Below, in pieces: positions 29,903 through 42,700 of a stretch of DNA of 64,000 nucleotides (the first letter of the stretch is position 1; each line of letters begins with the position of its first letter). The stretch covers positions 248,001 to 312,000 of the forward strand of contig JARBJD010000015.1 of assembly GCA_033064195.1 (NCBI GenBank), given 5' to 3'. This stretch comes from Blattamonas nauphoetae. Lineage: Eukaryota; Preaxostyla; Oxymonadida. The translations under genes were made by a program, and so were the position numbers. The notes under the pieces were generated by a model that did not search any database, was not told where the DNA came from, and saw only the letters and a program-made list of their open reading frames with translations.

Positions 29903-30483
29903 TAAAAACAGTCAGGAACCAGCAACCGTTTCGAACTGATTCTGGCTTCTTTTTGGACAACACCATTTGTGTGTCAGCTTTCTCGGATCTGGCATCACCT
30001 CGTTCTTCGCTGAAACGATTGAGATTATTTCTCGCCCGTCTCCCTCCATCGCCCCACACTCTCCTTCGCCGCTTTCGCACTGCTCCCAAATTGAAGCTGT
30101 CCATCGTCGCCATTCCTCGCTGTTTGTGACGATGTCATTGTTTCCGATTGTTTTTGAACATCTGCCACTCCAAGCGATGTGATGGGATTCAAATCTGAAC
30201 TGACATCTCCACCTCGCTCAGCCGCCGCACACAAACCCCAAATTTGCTTTCGACTGTCGACGACGCGATTCTGCGGGATGGGAATCTCGAAACAGCAACA
30301 ATACTGCAGAAGGGCACTTCGAAGGAAGAAATCACATTTTGGGATAAAACATCGTCATCCATCGTTTTTAATCACATTGCCCTTATCTACGATCGTTTCT
30401 CTCTTTCCAGTTTTCTGAAATTGAACGTTGTGAGAATGGCGACTTGTTGATCATGCCCTTAGATCATTCTTCTTCATCACACG
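29903..30483. other. Duplicated 3' flank and promoter segment
   Basis: The first half (29940-30250) matches 28370-28600 beyond the ARM relic, so the flank was duplicated with the gene. A frame at 30244-30450 (DDAILRDGNLETATILQKGT) looks like worn coding sequence of unknown origin. The last 36 bases (GTTGATCATGCCCTTAGATC, 30448 on) recur at 33646, downstream of the next gene. Confidence 0.5.
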
Positions 30484-33477
30484 ATGAACAACCTCTTTTC
30501 ATTGGTCGTCTTGTATCTTGTCCCGATCTTTGCTCGACCGTTTGTTGAATTGTCACCAGAACTTCACGACTTGGGAGTCTTTCTGAAAACCACAAATGAA
30601 AAAAACCTCAACGCCCAAAAAACCGCAATGGAGACATTTGTCTTCCCAACCGGACACTTCGTTGGAAAGAACGTGAACATCACATCAGCATCATACTCGT
30701 TTGTTGGAACCAATTCAACAATGAAACTGACACGAAGTCAAGATTCCTCCAAACAAGCGAAAATTCTTCTGAACGACACAGATTCGTCAGAAGATGGAGG
30801 ATTCTCGTGGATACTAGACTTGGTGAACAGCTCATTATCGTTGGAACTGTGGACCCTGGACTCATCAGAACTGTGGTCGTCGATCTGTTCATTGTCGTCG
30901 TCCGAACTTGAGATTTCGGAGAGCACGATCATCTCGAATGTGGTCTGTTCGCCAATTGTTGTCTGTGGAGATGAGATAGGTGCTGGATCGTTGATTACTC
31001 TCTCACACTGCTCCCACTTCTCGTCGACATCAGTTCTCCAACCATTTGTTGGACTGGCCATGGGATCCGCTCTTTGTGATTATTCCGCACTTTCAGTTCG
31101 TGGGACATCGCTTTTGTTGCGGGACAGATTGCTGGTGTTGGGAACTGGACCTCTGTTCTCGTTTGACATTTCATCGAACCTGGACACCCGATTCGCTCGC
31201 CCTTCCTTCTGTTCGTTGGACACGCAGCTGATTTGGAGTGACTTGGTGAATATGAGCAGCCCTGGACACCATTTGGATGAGATGGCTAGCCGATGTGCGA
31301 AAGGCCAACACGTGATTGGCTGCAGCGTCTCGCAGTGCGCAAACCATCAACAAGGAACCGCCATGCTGGACCCGACCTCTGGCAGCGACCTTCACTGCAT
31401 CAACTCGTCGTTCACGAGTTGTTGTTATTCGCCAGAAATAAACCCGATCGGGGACCCCACACTTGTTTTCCCAAACTCGTCGTCGTCGCGTGACAATCAG
31501 TCGACCAGCATCATCCTGGACATCTCTGACCAATCGTTCAGCTACAGTGACCAAATCTTTGCCGAAGGCGACACCACTGGTCATTTCTTGCGCTGTGTCT
31601 TCTCCAACATGAGAACGTCAGATTCCCAACAGATGGGAGGAGCTGCGATCCTGTTCAGCGCCGTCAGCTCTTCACTCAACATCACACTCTGCTCGTTCCA
31701 CAACTGCACCTCAACCGATCGTGACAGCAGCGGTGGGGCAGTGACGTATTATTCCGTCACTCCCCTCAGTCATTCCTTCACTCTGCTGCAGTCGGTGTTC
31801 ACACACTGTGCCTGTAACTGTGTAACCAAAGGGATGGGTGGAGGAAGTGTGTTCGTCCAGACTGGCACCATAAGCCAAACAACAATCACTGGCTGTGCAT
31901 TCGAGAACAGCTACACAAGCGGTTCTGGTGGGGCTCTCTCCACAGGAAATGTGCACCTGACAATCACGAACACTCTGTTTCGGAAGTGTTCGTGTGGGTT
32001 CTTCGGAGGTGCACTGAGAATGCAGAACACGTCAGGTGTGCTGGTGTCTCACTGTGCGTTTCGGGAGTGTTCGGGTGGTTCTTCTTATTCTGGATCGAAG
32101 GACGTGTCGTATGATTCTGCGATTAACGGGAGAATCGAACCGTCGAGTTTTCCATTCTCTGATTCGACGTCTGGAGGAGCCACTGTGTATTGTGAATCGC
32201 TGCGGAATTCTTCGAATTGGATTGCTCATGTCCAACGGAAAACAAGAATCAAGCGTGTTGATCTCTCGTACACAGAGAACTCAGTAAAGATGACGATCAT
32301 AGCCAACGATGCGCTTTTGGGGTCGATGACTGTTCTGCTGGATGGAGCGAATGCCCCTCGCCTCATCCAAGTTCCATTTGGTCAGGACACGACTCCAAGC
32401 ACGACAGGAGAAGTCGAGATTACGACAGGCTCCTCATCGTTCCTCCCCTCTGACATCGCTTTTCGCGTGAGGAACGTTGGCCTTGTGGGCTGGGATCTCC
32501 ATCCGATCATCTTCTCCGTCGAGGCCACACTCACTGTCGATCTAAAGTGCAAAATCGAACTGAATGGAATCAACCTGCCGACCATCACCTCACTGAGAAT
32601 CGCAATTTTCAATTCAAGCGGAGGACAGGTCATGACCGAGCCCACAGAAAGTCTGACACTGATATTGAACATATCACATTCCAGGGATTTCAAGTTTGGA
32701 GAGAAGTACACAATTGGAGAGATTGCATCAAATGGATTGGTGTTGGCCGTCGCCCATGCTCTCTCGTTCACAGTTCCACTTCCATCTGCTGAACTCACTT
32801 CAATCTCCACAACGGATAAGAAGAATGGAACCCTGCATCTTCAATTGTTTGGCAAACATCTCTACTCTCCCAAATACAATGTCACCTTCTCAACCATCGA
32901 CAACCCCGATCAACCGCACAGTCGGACACTCACTTTCTCTTCTGTCTCATCAACCGAACTCGAAACCCTGGAAATTCCGATCTGTGACGAAGGAACATAT
33001 TCACTAGTTCCTGATCGAGTGTATAAAGTGACATCTGCAGCCTCGTTGAAACACCATCAGTCATTCAGCATTGATTTTCTGCATTTCAGAACCCCTCTCG
33101 CTCCACCTCATCCATCAGATCCAAAGGGGGCGATGTGGGCTGTGCTCATTTCTGGCATCGTCATGTTGTCGCTGGGGATTGCCGTTTTGGTTGTGGGACT
33201 CTGTTGCTGTTGTCACCTTTCTGGGTCTCGGCCTGAGAAATCGGCGATCGTCTGCTGTGCTCCAAACAACGTGGATTGCTGCCCACAATGCTGTCACATC
33301 TCGATTATCTTTGGGTCTCGTGGGAAGCCTCAGGAGGACGGTCCAGCTATCGAAGTGAAATATCCGAAACCAAAAGAGAAAGTCACAGCAGGGTATGTTG
33401 GAGAGATTCAGCGACCACGAAATGAACCACCACGTGCAGTTGTTCAAGGTGCACGTAGGATGCAAGGAAGACTGTAA
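30484..33477 (+). CDS. Membrane-anchored beta-helix surface protein 1
   Basis: Single exon, 997 residues. An N-terminal signal peptide (MNNLFSLVVLYLVPIFARP) is followed by a long Ser/Thr-rich ectodomain with many N-glycosylation sequons and Cys. Residues 375-545 hold parallel beta-helix turns with the pectin-lyase/polymorphic-membrane-protein pattern GGAILF-x-C-F-x-N-C (GGAVTYYSV, GGGSVFVQTG, GGALSTGNVHLTI, GGALRMQNT). One transmembrane helix lies at about 883-910 (VLISGIVMLSLGIAVLVVGL), followed by a Cys cluster and a basic tail of about 85 residues. This is a type I surface protein, possibly for adhesion; the role is inferred from architecture. It has the same domain plan as the gene at 49661 but low identity. 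Confidence 0.8.
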   Translation: MNNLFSLVVLYLVPIFARPFVELSPELHDLGVFLKTTNEKNLNAQKTAMETFVFPTGHFVGKNVNITSASYSFVGTNSTMKLTRSQDSSKQAKILLNDTDSSEDGGFSWILDLVNSSLSLELWTLDSSELWSSICSLSSSELEISESTIISNVVCSPIVVCGDEIGAGSLITLSHCSHFSSTSVLQPFVGLAMGSALCDYSALSVRGTSLLLRDRLLVLGTGPLFSFDISSNLDTRFARPSFCSLDTQLIWSDLVNMSSPGHHLDEMASRCAKGQHVIGCSVSQCANHQQGTAMLDPTSGSDLHCINSSFTSCCYSPEINPIGDPTLVFPNSSSSRDNQSTSIILDISDQSFSYSDQIFAEGDTTGHFLRCVFSNMRTSDSQQMGGAAILFSAVSSSLNITLCSFHNCTSTDRDSSGGAVTYYSVTPLSHSFTLLQSVFTHCACNCVTKGMGGGSVFVQTGTISQTTITGCAFENSYTSGSGGALSTGNVHLTITNTLFRKCSCGFFGGALRMQNTSGVLVSHCAFRECSGGSSYSGSKDVSYDSAINGRIEPSSFPFSDSTSGGATVYCESLRNSSNWIAHVQRKTRIKRVDLSYTENSVKMTIIANDALLGSMTVLLDGANAPRLIQVPFGQDTTPSTTGEVEITTGSSSFLPSDIAFRVRNVGLVGWDLHPIIFSVEATLTVDLKCKIELNGINLPTITSLRIAIFNSSGGQVMTEPTESLTLILNISHSRDFKFGEKYTIGEIASNGLVLAVAHALSFTVPLPSAELTSISTTDKKNGTLHLQLFGKHLYSPKYNVTFSTIDNPDQPHSRTLTFSSVSSTELETLEIPICDEGTYSLVPDRVYKVTSAASLKHHQSFSIDFLHFRTPLAPPHPSDPKGAMWAVLISGIVMLSLGIAVLVVGLCCCCHLSGSRPEKSAIVCCAPNNVDCCPQCCHISIIFGSRGKPQEDGPAIEVKYPKPKEKVTAGYVGEIQRPRNEPPRAVVQGARRMQGRL

Positions 33478-33797
33478 ATGTCTGGTTTACCCAGAAGTGT
33501 TTTGGAATGAAGATTGTTGATTTTCTTCCATTCCACCATAAGCCCTTCCCACTTCTTGTCTGTTCACCTTTTTTTTCGAAACTTGATGCAACACTTCGGC
33601 TATTGGAGCCGATGAGGAGTCATTCAGCGCTCCTTTCTTGAGAAGTTGATCATGCCCTTAGATCATTCTTTCTCATCATGCATTGAACAGCCTTTGTCAT
33701 TGATCTCGATGTGATTAATTGTGTTTGGGTTGATATCATGAATCAAGAATGATGAAATGATCTCAAAAACGTAAGGACAACACAGTATCACCAAAAA
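33478..33797. repeat. Spacer with remnants of duplicated gene flanks
   Basis: 33541-33600 (CCCTTCCCACTTCTTG and CTTTTTTTTCGAAA) matches 28615-28665, and 33646-33700 (GTTGATCATGCCCTTAGATC, then a variant of the first codons MNNLF) matches 30448-30505. A second copy of the surface-protein gene probably once stood here. Confidence 0.65.
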
Positions 33798-36700
33798 TCA
33801 ATCTTCATCTCTCTTTCTTTCAGGCTTCCTTGTGAACGGGCTATCAATCGACGGGATGCGAGTCTTTCCCTCTCGCACGTTCTCCGTCAACTCCTCCGTA
33901 TTGAGTACTCCCCCACACACTCCACGCCCCGGCAAGTTGATCCGAAGAATGTCGCCAACACAAACATCACAGACTCGAACCATCTTCCTCACGAACCCAA
34001 ATTCGGCAACTTTCATCCTCTCACTGCAACACTTTCCACAGATCAGGTTTCCGCATCGCCTGCAGTGGTGTCGTCGCGTGTTGGTTGTGAATTTCGTTCC
34101 ACAGAGCTGACACACTTCTGATGATTCGTCCTTCACCCAATGAGTTCTTGCTGTGTCTTCCTCCACGCCGAATATCATTTTCTGCTTATTTCTTGATCCA
34201 CAGAACAAAGTGAGCCAATCCTCGCTTTCTCCCAACCACACAACACCTTCTCCCCGCTCCGTCTCGCTCTGGTTGATCTTCTGGCCACACATGTTCACAG
34301 AATCCGTCAGCCATCTCTTCTCCGATCCCTTCCAGTCTTTGTTTGTTCGGGAGAGCGTTGGTTGGTGCTGTGACGTCATCGCCAGAACAGGAACGATGCT
34401 GGGTTGATCTTGTCGTGGTCGCTGTACTGTCATGGCGAGTGTGGATGTGGTTGTGTTGATGAAAGAAGCAATGCGAGATTGTCTGCTTGTCTGCTCTTGA
34501 TCGCTGGCTGCTTCTCTCTTCTCCTTCTCACCACTAAATCCATCCAACATCCGAAGAGCAGCGAGAGTCTGCTTGAATCCTTTCTTCTCCTGACCGAGCT
34601 GTGCTGTTCCTCCCTCCCACGCGTCGTTCAACACGTTCTCAATCATCACAGAGATCAGTTCTCCCACCGTCTCTTTTTGATCAAGAGGATTGTGATTCTG
34701 CGATGAGCTGCGTTGGGCATCGCCTTTCATCTTCTCAAGTCTGTCCAGCTGTGTCGGTGTGTATTCCTGAACAACCTTCTTTTCTCTCACCTCCCACACT
34801 CCGATTCTCCCGTCTTCATGCCCAGTCAGCACATGGCGTTCATTCGTCCCACTCGTCGCCTTCGAACCAACAGTGACGATGGCAGACACATCACACAATC
34901 CACTCACTCCTCCTCCTTCCATCAGAACAGGCTCTCCGTTCTCGTTCCATTTCATGACACCCCATTTCGTTCCTGCATAAACACAGCCAGTGCGAGGGAC
35001 AACATGAACAGCTTTGATTGGATGAGGATTGGAGTGAGAGAGTGAGGACGAAAGACGGTGATTGGAGAAAGGTTTGGGAGGGACAAGAGTGGCAGAGGGA
35101 AGAGGAGTGGGAAGGTTGGCGAGAGATGAATGAAAAACAAGACGATGTCTCAAACACAAATTCTTCAAATCCCACACAATCACCATTCCCGCTTCGTCTC
35201 CACTCGCCGCCACTTCCGACCCTCCATCACAATCCACACATCGAATTGGTGCTTTGTGGCCACGCAGAGTCGTCAAGTGAACACAATTGTATTTGTTCCA
35301 ATTCTGCCCTCCCTCCTCCTTTCTCGCAGACGGGAGCAGGACAGAATCCGAACTTCGTCCGATCATTCTGAGATGCTGCACAGAAGACACACGACGATGG
35401 AGAGAGCATCCAGCTCCGACTGTCAAAACAGACTTCGGCGGGAACATCCCATCAATCGTAATTTCGAAGTCGGATGGACTTTGTTGTGGGATGGAGGGTG
35501 TTTGAGAGGGAGAGAGCGACGCTGGAGGTGTTTGTGTGAACGTGTAGAGAGACGAGTTCGTTCGGATGACTTGGGGTGTTTGACGTGATTCGGAGAGACG
35601 CGGTTGAGTGAGGGCGGGAGTGGTGTCTGTGTTCTGCATTGTGTGTTGGAGTTGATTCTCGTTCATCTCGCTTACTCCAAGACCTGTAGCAATTCCATTG
35701 ATTCCGAGCAGTTTGTCCCAATCCTTCTCTCTTTTCGCTAAATCCATCGCTTCAATCGAGTGAATCTGTCCTTCTCGTTGATCAGTTGTGAACACCAACT
35801 CACTTTCACCCCCTCCACCTCTCCTTCCCTTCATCTTCTTCATTTCATGTCTTCCCAAGCTGGTCAGTCCCTGTGAGATCATCCCATCTCCAATCAGATC
35901 GTGCGAGGCGAACCTCTGAACAGCTGTGAACCGCCAAACATTCACCAAACAGTCCGATCCGCCAGTGACGAGTGTGAATGCTTCTTCTGAACAGGAAATC
36001 AGAGTCTTCCCATTCCACAGAGTCTCATTGTTGCCATGGCTGCTTCGATGTTGCCCGATGACAATCGCGTTCGATGCATACACATTCCGTCGAGATTCTT
36101 CAGTCGCCGAGATGAAGACAGCAGGCGAAGAGAGATGTTGTGAGTTCGACAGCGAGGAAGCGAATGATGGTCTTCCAACAACTGTCTGATCAGGCACAAA
36201 CGAGGAGATTGAGCCTGTCCGAGGCGGTGGGAGGATGTTGAGAGGCTGTTTCATCGTCGAAGACGAGTTGGAAGTGCTTGTGGGCATGTTGAAGTACACA
36301 TCCTGAGCAGTGCTGAGAACTGTGGGTGGCTGAACGTTGGTGAGATCAAGTTGGTCGTTGACGGTCATGTTTGGTGTGTCGAGAATGGAGAACACGAGTT
36401 CTTGTTTGTTTCCATTGTCTGACTTCGGTGGGGGGAGAAGAGTGGCTTCCACGATCGTCATTTTGGGTGACACTTCGACTGGTTTGTGTTCTTTTTGGAT
36501 GAATGAGGAGAGACGAGCTGGGGGCTCGCTTGGAGGGAGAAGGGAGAAGGACAATGAGGACGACAGTTCTTTGAGAAGGGGATCGACTAAACTGTCCATT
36601 TGCGCAGCGAGAGAGCGTGTGATGTTGATTGATGAGAGTGGAGCGTCTGGTTCAGTGGAGATGTGGCTGCGTTCGTCTCTCTTCCTCTTTCTTCTCTCCA

Positions 36701-39700
36701 TTCTCTCTTCCTTCCTCTCAGATTCTTCATACAGACCCAACTCCATCCATCCTTCCACGCCGACCGATCCATTGTTCAGAATCTCTTCCTCTCTCCTCTT
36801 CAACATCTCCCGTTCAATCGAAAACAACCCCAGCCCCATCCAATCATTCTCACTCCATCCCAACCCTCTCACAGCTGGATACAACACAGACTCTGTTTCA
36901 TCGCCAACAACACCCAAATACAAACATGCTGCAGTGATCGGTCCACGATGTAGATGTGAATGGGTTGATACAACACTGTTCTTGTCGCCTTCTGTCACGA
37001 CAATCCCTCCATCTTCTCCTCCAAACCGGATCTGGACATCATCTTCACCAGGAACGGTGATCGAGTCTCCATCCCACTTCCCGTTCATCGCTGGCTCGTC
37101 ACCGACTTCTGTCATCTCTTCGGGAACGATTCTCTGCCACGCTGAACAGATCGAGCCAGATTCTGGTCGCGGATGTCGAGCAGGATGCGAGACATGGAAG
37201 ACTTGCGCTGGTGTCTGTCCAAAATTATGGATTTGAGCTTTCACACTCTTTCGAACCACTTTGTCTTCGATTGTCTCGAGATTGACATTGTCTGAATATG
37301 TCAGCATGTGGAATGTGTTCCCAGCCTTCACTGCTTCGATTCCTCGCTGCTTGATTCCAAACACGAGATCCATCCATTTTCCGAGTTGGGCGCTGACGAT
37401 GGGTGATTCAAGCGCTTGTCTGTGAAGCCACACGAATCGTTCAGCGTCTTTGTGAGCCCAGGCGGGCAGAACAACGTCTTGAAGCACCGCTCCTCGATTC
37501 CCACGACCCGAACGAGCTGAAGAGATCGACAAGTTCATCTGGTTCATGTTCATGGTCGCTGTTCTGAACCCCATCTCGCCGAACAACGTGTGAGCTTTCA
37601 GAACAGCTGGCGACGAGAAGAATTCTGGGGTGAGTTCCTTGAAGTCATAGACCATCCCTTCACTCGCACTTCTCCACACCTCACTCAACGAATGGAAAAT
37701 CCGATCGGGATTGTCGAATCGACCGCTGTGGATGTGTTTCTCAAGCGACACGAACGGCTCCACGCGAGTGAGAAGATAAAGAACAACACCAGCGTTGCTG
37801 TAATGTGATCCGAAGTGGTACGGTTGTGTTGTGAAAGTGAAGGAGATGGTGTTTGGGTCGGCTGTTGGAGTGTTTGGGGTTTTCACACGACGACGGAGTG
37901 TTCTCTGGCGTGTGTCGTCGTCGGGACCTGAATGCATCGAACCAATCGCTTGAAGACGGGAGAGGAGAGGAAGTGGCTCCTCTCCTCGCCTGTGCTCGAT
38001 CCCAGCTTCCATCTCAGCGACAGCCAACATCCCTTCAAACTGATCCTTCGCTTTATCCTCCCTTTCCTGTGTCTGTGCTCCCATTGGCAATTCGAGATTT
38101 CTGAAAGTGGAGAGCTGCGTGAAGTCGAGCGACGAACCCCAATAATCTCTCAAAATCCAGGGAAACACGGGGTATTGATTCATGTCAGCAAAAGACCGAC
38201 CAGCTGCCGAGTTCGCTGTGAGGAGATATCGAAAAGTGGACAGATCACTCCTCTGCCACTCCTTGGTGATATCATCCATCCTGGCCACTCTCCACAATCT
38301 GTCTTCGTCGATGTCGAGAACAGCTGATTTGTCGGATTGGTTGAGCGAGTCTTGTGGAGTGTAAAGTGGATTCATCATTTGAATCCGTTCGGAAAGGAAG
38401 GAGTACGCCTGATTGCGTTGTTGTTGTGAGGCGAAGATGAGGAAGAACGATGTGCCATCGTCACAGACAAGTTCGAGGGAGTTGTGCATGTGGAGAAAAC
38501 GACGAGGGATGATGAACAGGACTGAGCCGATTTTGAAGGAGAGGGTGAATGGAAGAGAGTTCGATGAACCGGAACGGATGGAGTGTCGAGATGAGGAAAT
38601 TGTTGAGATTGCTGAGGAAAGGTGAGACGCGATGATTGCTGAAGAGATCTGTGACCAGTGAGTCGTCTGATCTGTCTGATTGACAGCTGGAGCGAAGATG
38701 TCACTGTTCTGATTGACGAGAAATTGATCAAACTTGGCTTGCATTTCGAAAGCGTCTTCATTTTCCACACTCTCCAGTGGAATGTGGTGTCTGTCGAAGC
38801 CGACAGCTCGTCTGAATACAGACGCCCTTGCGTGAGCGCTTTGTGACTGATCCATCGCCTTTCTGAGTTTCGTATCATCACCCGAGTCGTCATCGTGTGT
38901 CTGTGTGATCCTCTTCTCCACACTCATCGTCTCCCAACTTCTCTTCACTCGTCGTTTCGTCCCAATTCGAATCATCCTCTTCGACCAGCTCTTCACATCA
39001 AACGAGAGGCGAGGTCGCGCCTTCTTCTGGTTCGTGAAAAGTGTTGGTGTGACGCTGACATCATCAACGAGAATGAACGACGAGGACGTCATCACCAACA
39101 GACAAGGTTGGGGATCCAAACCTCCGACCAGCCTGTGGACAGAAGCGAGGAAGAAGACGGGTTGTGTGAAGATGGAGACAAGCGAGGAGGTCACGTGGAA
39201 GGCGAGCTGGGAGAGCAGATCGGCGAGTAACTTGTCTGATTTCGTCGTCTCCTTCTCAAACTCCTTCTGCGACAACAAATTCTGAGCTTTCATCCTTTCT
39301 TCCTCTTCAAGCTTCCTCTCAGCCTCCAATTCTCGGAAGAGGTGGTCCACTTCTCCTCGCATGAACGACAGCGGCCCGAAGAGCGATGGAGTTTCGCCAA
39401 GCCAGCGATGTTCAACAGTTGGCGAGGGGGAAAGCGGGACGATACGATCAGCTGGTGAGAATGGGAAGTTGGATAAATCCCCTCTCTGCTCGATCAGGGC
39501 CCACGAGATTGGGCGAGATGTTGGAAGGAGAGACGACAGATTGAGAGAGGATTGCGTTGATCCGATTTGAGTCTGAGCGAGTTCATGACATCCCTCCTCG
39601 TTGAGCAATTCCAGCTTTTTGGTCGTTTGGAACGATTCTGGGAGGATTCCCGTCTTTCCGTACAGCAACTGGAGCAGCTCTGTCCATCGGGTGTGCGTGT

Positions 39701-42700
39701 TCTGATGCATCTCGACGGAAGAAGCCAGCCAGATCAGAAATCGACGTCCATGTTGGATTTGGGCTCGTCCAGTCAAAATGAGACGATGCGACTCAGCTTC
39801 CAGGCTGACACGAGTGATTGCTTCGAGAACTGGAGAGGATTGGAAATTGAGGGGAGGGGATGAGAGAGGCGAAGAAGAGATTGGGGAGACAGGCATGCTG
39901 GGAGATTGGTTGAGAGATGAGGATGTGCGATTCTCGTCCAGATGGAGAAAAGTGCGGACTCTTCTGGATCTCTCCCACTCCTTCATCCACCCCGCTCGGA
40001 CGTTCATCTCCCCAACCAACGACATCGTCACACTCTGTCCGTTGTGCAGCAGACACTGCTCCAACAGACTTGTATTCGATTCAAGAAATGATGGAAACGA
40101 GATCGGGTCGAAGGTACCCGTTGTCAGTTGGTCCAATCCGTTCAGCCAAGCGTCTGCTTGTGACATTGTGTAGAGAGGAAGGAGCTTCTGTGAAAGAGGA
40201 GGATGGTTCAGGAGGAGAGGCGGAATGGAAGCGGCTGTGATTGTCGATGCGTTTGTTTGTGAAAGAAGATGCGAGAGTGACAGACACGAAAAGAAAAGGT
40301 AGGAAACAGATTTGAACGCTGAGCGTGTTCTTTCAGCGTTTGGATCTGTGTTTGTCGACAAAAACGACTTCATCACACCCTTCTTCTCCTTCTCGGGCAC
40401 TCGCTCTGCATGTTCAGGCAATCTCGTTGGAAACGACGGTAGCGGCTCAGCTTTCAGCTTCTCCAACAATTTCTCCTGCTCCTTGGTTGTGGAGAAAGTG
40501 AAGAAGGAGCGAACAAGCTGGGCTCGGGATTGAGTGATGTGCTGCAGCAGGTCCAGAGCATAAGCCATCCACCCTTTCAAGAACGATGGACGAGGCTGGC
40601 TGGGTCCATTCAGGGTTCTGTTCATGTCGAACAGCATCAACAGAAACGCGATGCTGGTTGCGAAGAAACAGCGCTCACGTTCTGTCGACTCGCCGTTGAT
40701 ATCTTTCGGTCGCAGAGCTTCGTGTCGACTTGAATTGAGGAAGGGATGGTTGCTGAACAGATTGCTTGTGTCGATGGATTTGGCGAAGACGACAGAACCT
40801 GGCGTGACAACGAGTGAATAGAGATTGAGTCGGATATTCGTGAGAAGCAATATTGTCTGAATGGTTTGTTCTTCGTCCAGATCGAATGGAATGGAGTCTG
40901 ATGGAGCTGAGACGAGGAGGTTGTGATGCAGCGTGGATGTTTCGTTGGGTGGTTGGTAGGCGAGAGCAGAAGGAGCGTCTTTCAGATCGACTACACTTTG
41001 CACATCGATCGAGTCAGACGAGCCTTTCCTCTGAACACACCTTCGCATCTCTCCCATCACCCAAACACGCATCATCTCATTCAGACGAGCAAACGAGTCT
41101 GAAATCGACCTTGGTTCCTCTTTCTTCGGATCAGACACATAAAACGTGACACTTGTCTGTTTCGCCTGAGAAAGTTGTGACAGTGTCTGTGTTGTTGTCG
41201 GATGAGGATTGATGTTTGTGCGTGAAGGAGATGAGGAGGGAGAAGGACGTGGGGGTGGTCTGCTTGATGGAAGAGGCGGAGGGGCAGATCCGACGAAAGG
41301 AATCTTGACGAGGAGGTTGGACTTGCTCATGATTTGGAGACTGCCGAAATCTTCAACGAGAATCGGAGCATGCATGTCGATTGTGTTTGGGTCTGGGGGA
41401 GAATGGAGGAGATGGGAGACGGATGGAATCTGGTGTGGTGGAGGGATGGGGTTGATGTCGGGAATCAGCGCGAAGTCTCGGGAGACAGATCGGAGGTGGT
41501 TGTGGAGAGAAGCGAGGAGTTGGACGAAAAGTTGGTAAGAGAACGGAACATTTGGAAGCCTCAAAACACTTCTGAACGAAGGAAAGACAGAGATAGGATC
41601 AGAAACTGATTGAAGATGGTGTGGATCGTCGATTGTGGTTGTGAGGAAAGTTAGAATCGACAAGAACTGAATGACGTTGGTCAGAAAGCATGGATTTCGA
41701 GAAAAAGGAGAGGGATTGGCCGAGCAGAGGGAAATCAGAGACAACATGAGATACGACAGAGATGTGAATACAAACTCGTCGGGAACAGAAGGTGTCTGTC
41801 GGCGGGAAGCGAGCATGTCTGAAGTGAGGGTGGCAGAGGAGAGGAGGGACGAGGGAAGGAGGAGGAGCAGTGTGGGCATCTGTTGGAGGTCGGTGGGGTC
41901 AGGGAGAGCCTGTTTTGGCTTCCCTTTTGGGAGTGGAAGGATGGTGAGGAAGGAGAGCTGGCATTCGACTTGGAGAAGATAGAGCGAGGAGAGGGCTGAG
42001 CAAGGATTGATTGGATAGTGTTGATCTTTCGACTCTTCTTTTGTCGACTGATCCTTCGCATCTCCCCACTTTTTCTTCTGCTGCTTCATCCACATTTCCC
42101 GATCGTTGTGCTGCTGAACTCGATCCGGCGCCAGAATCACCGATCCAACAGAATGGCTCTGAATGAACTGGACTTCGAGTTTCGGCGGAGGCGGGACTTT
42201 GGTTGTCTGGATGGGAGTGTGGAAGATCGGATGCGAATAATAAGACTTGTCTGACAGATATCGAATGTCACAACAGTTCAATTCAAGTTCACCCCAACCT
42301 AGTAAGCACCAGGTCAGATCGAGAAGGCAGATGATGTTCTTCTTCTGCGCGGAGAGGCGAAGGAGAAGGCGGAGGGCATCACTCACAGCAACGATGATGG
42401 AAGTCGCTTGGAGAGGGACCTTGTTCGAAGGGCATGGAAACAGAACAGACATCCACGCCTTCTGAGGGAGCGGGACAGGCGATTTTGTGGGTGAGAGGTG
42501 ACTCCGCGCGAGGTTCTCCCTTTTTCGCTCCATCCCAAACACACAATACACGTCGTACTCGCCGCTTTCGAGAAAATATAATTCTTCCGCCGAAATGTCA
42601 GTTTGTGAGCAATCGTCTGTTGATGTGACTGTGCTTGTCGTCCCCTCCTTCCCAATCTCGCCTGTGATGTGGTCAAAATGCACAAAGCAGTGAGCGGTTT

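Noticed and set aside
36337-37236. A 299-residue plus-strand frame and many shorter ones across 33800-48600
   Set aside because: All lie antisense to the unbroken BEACH exon and have no domain pattern of their own.
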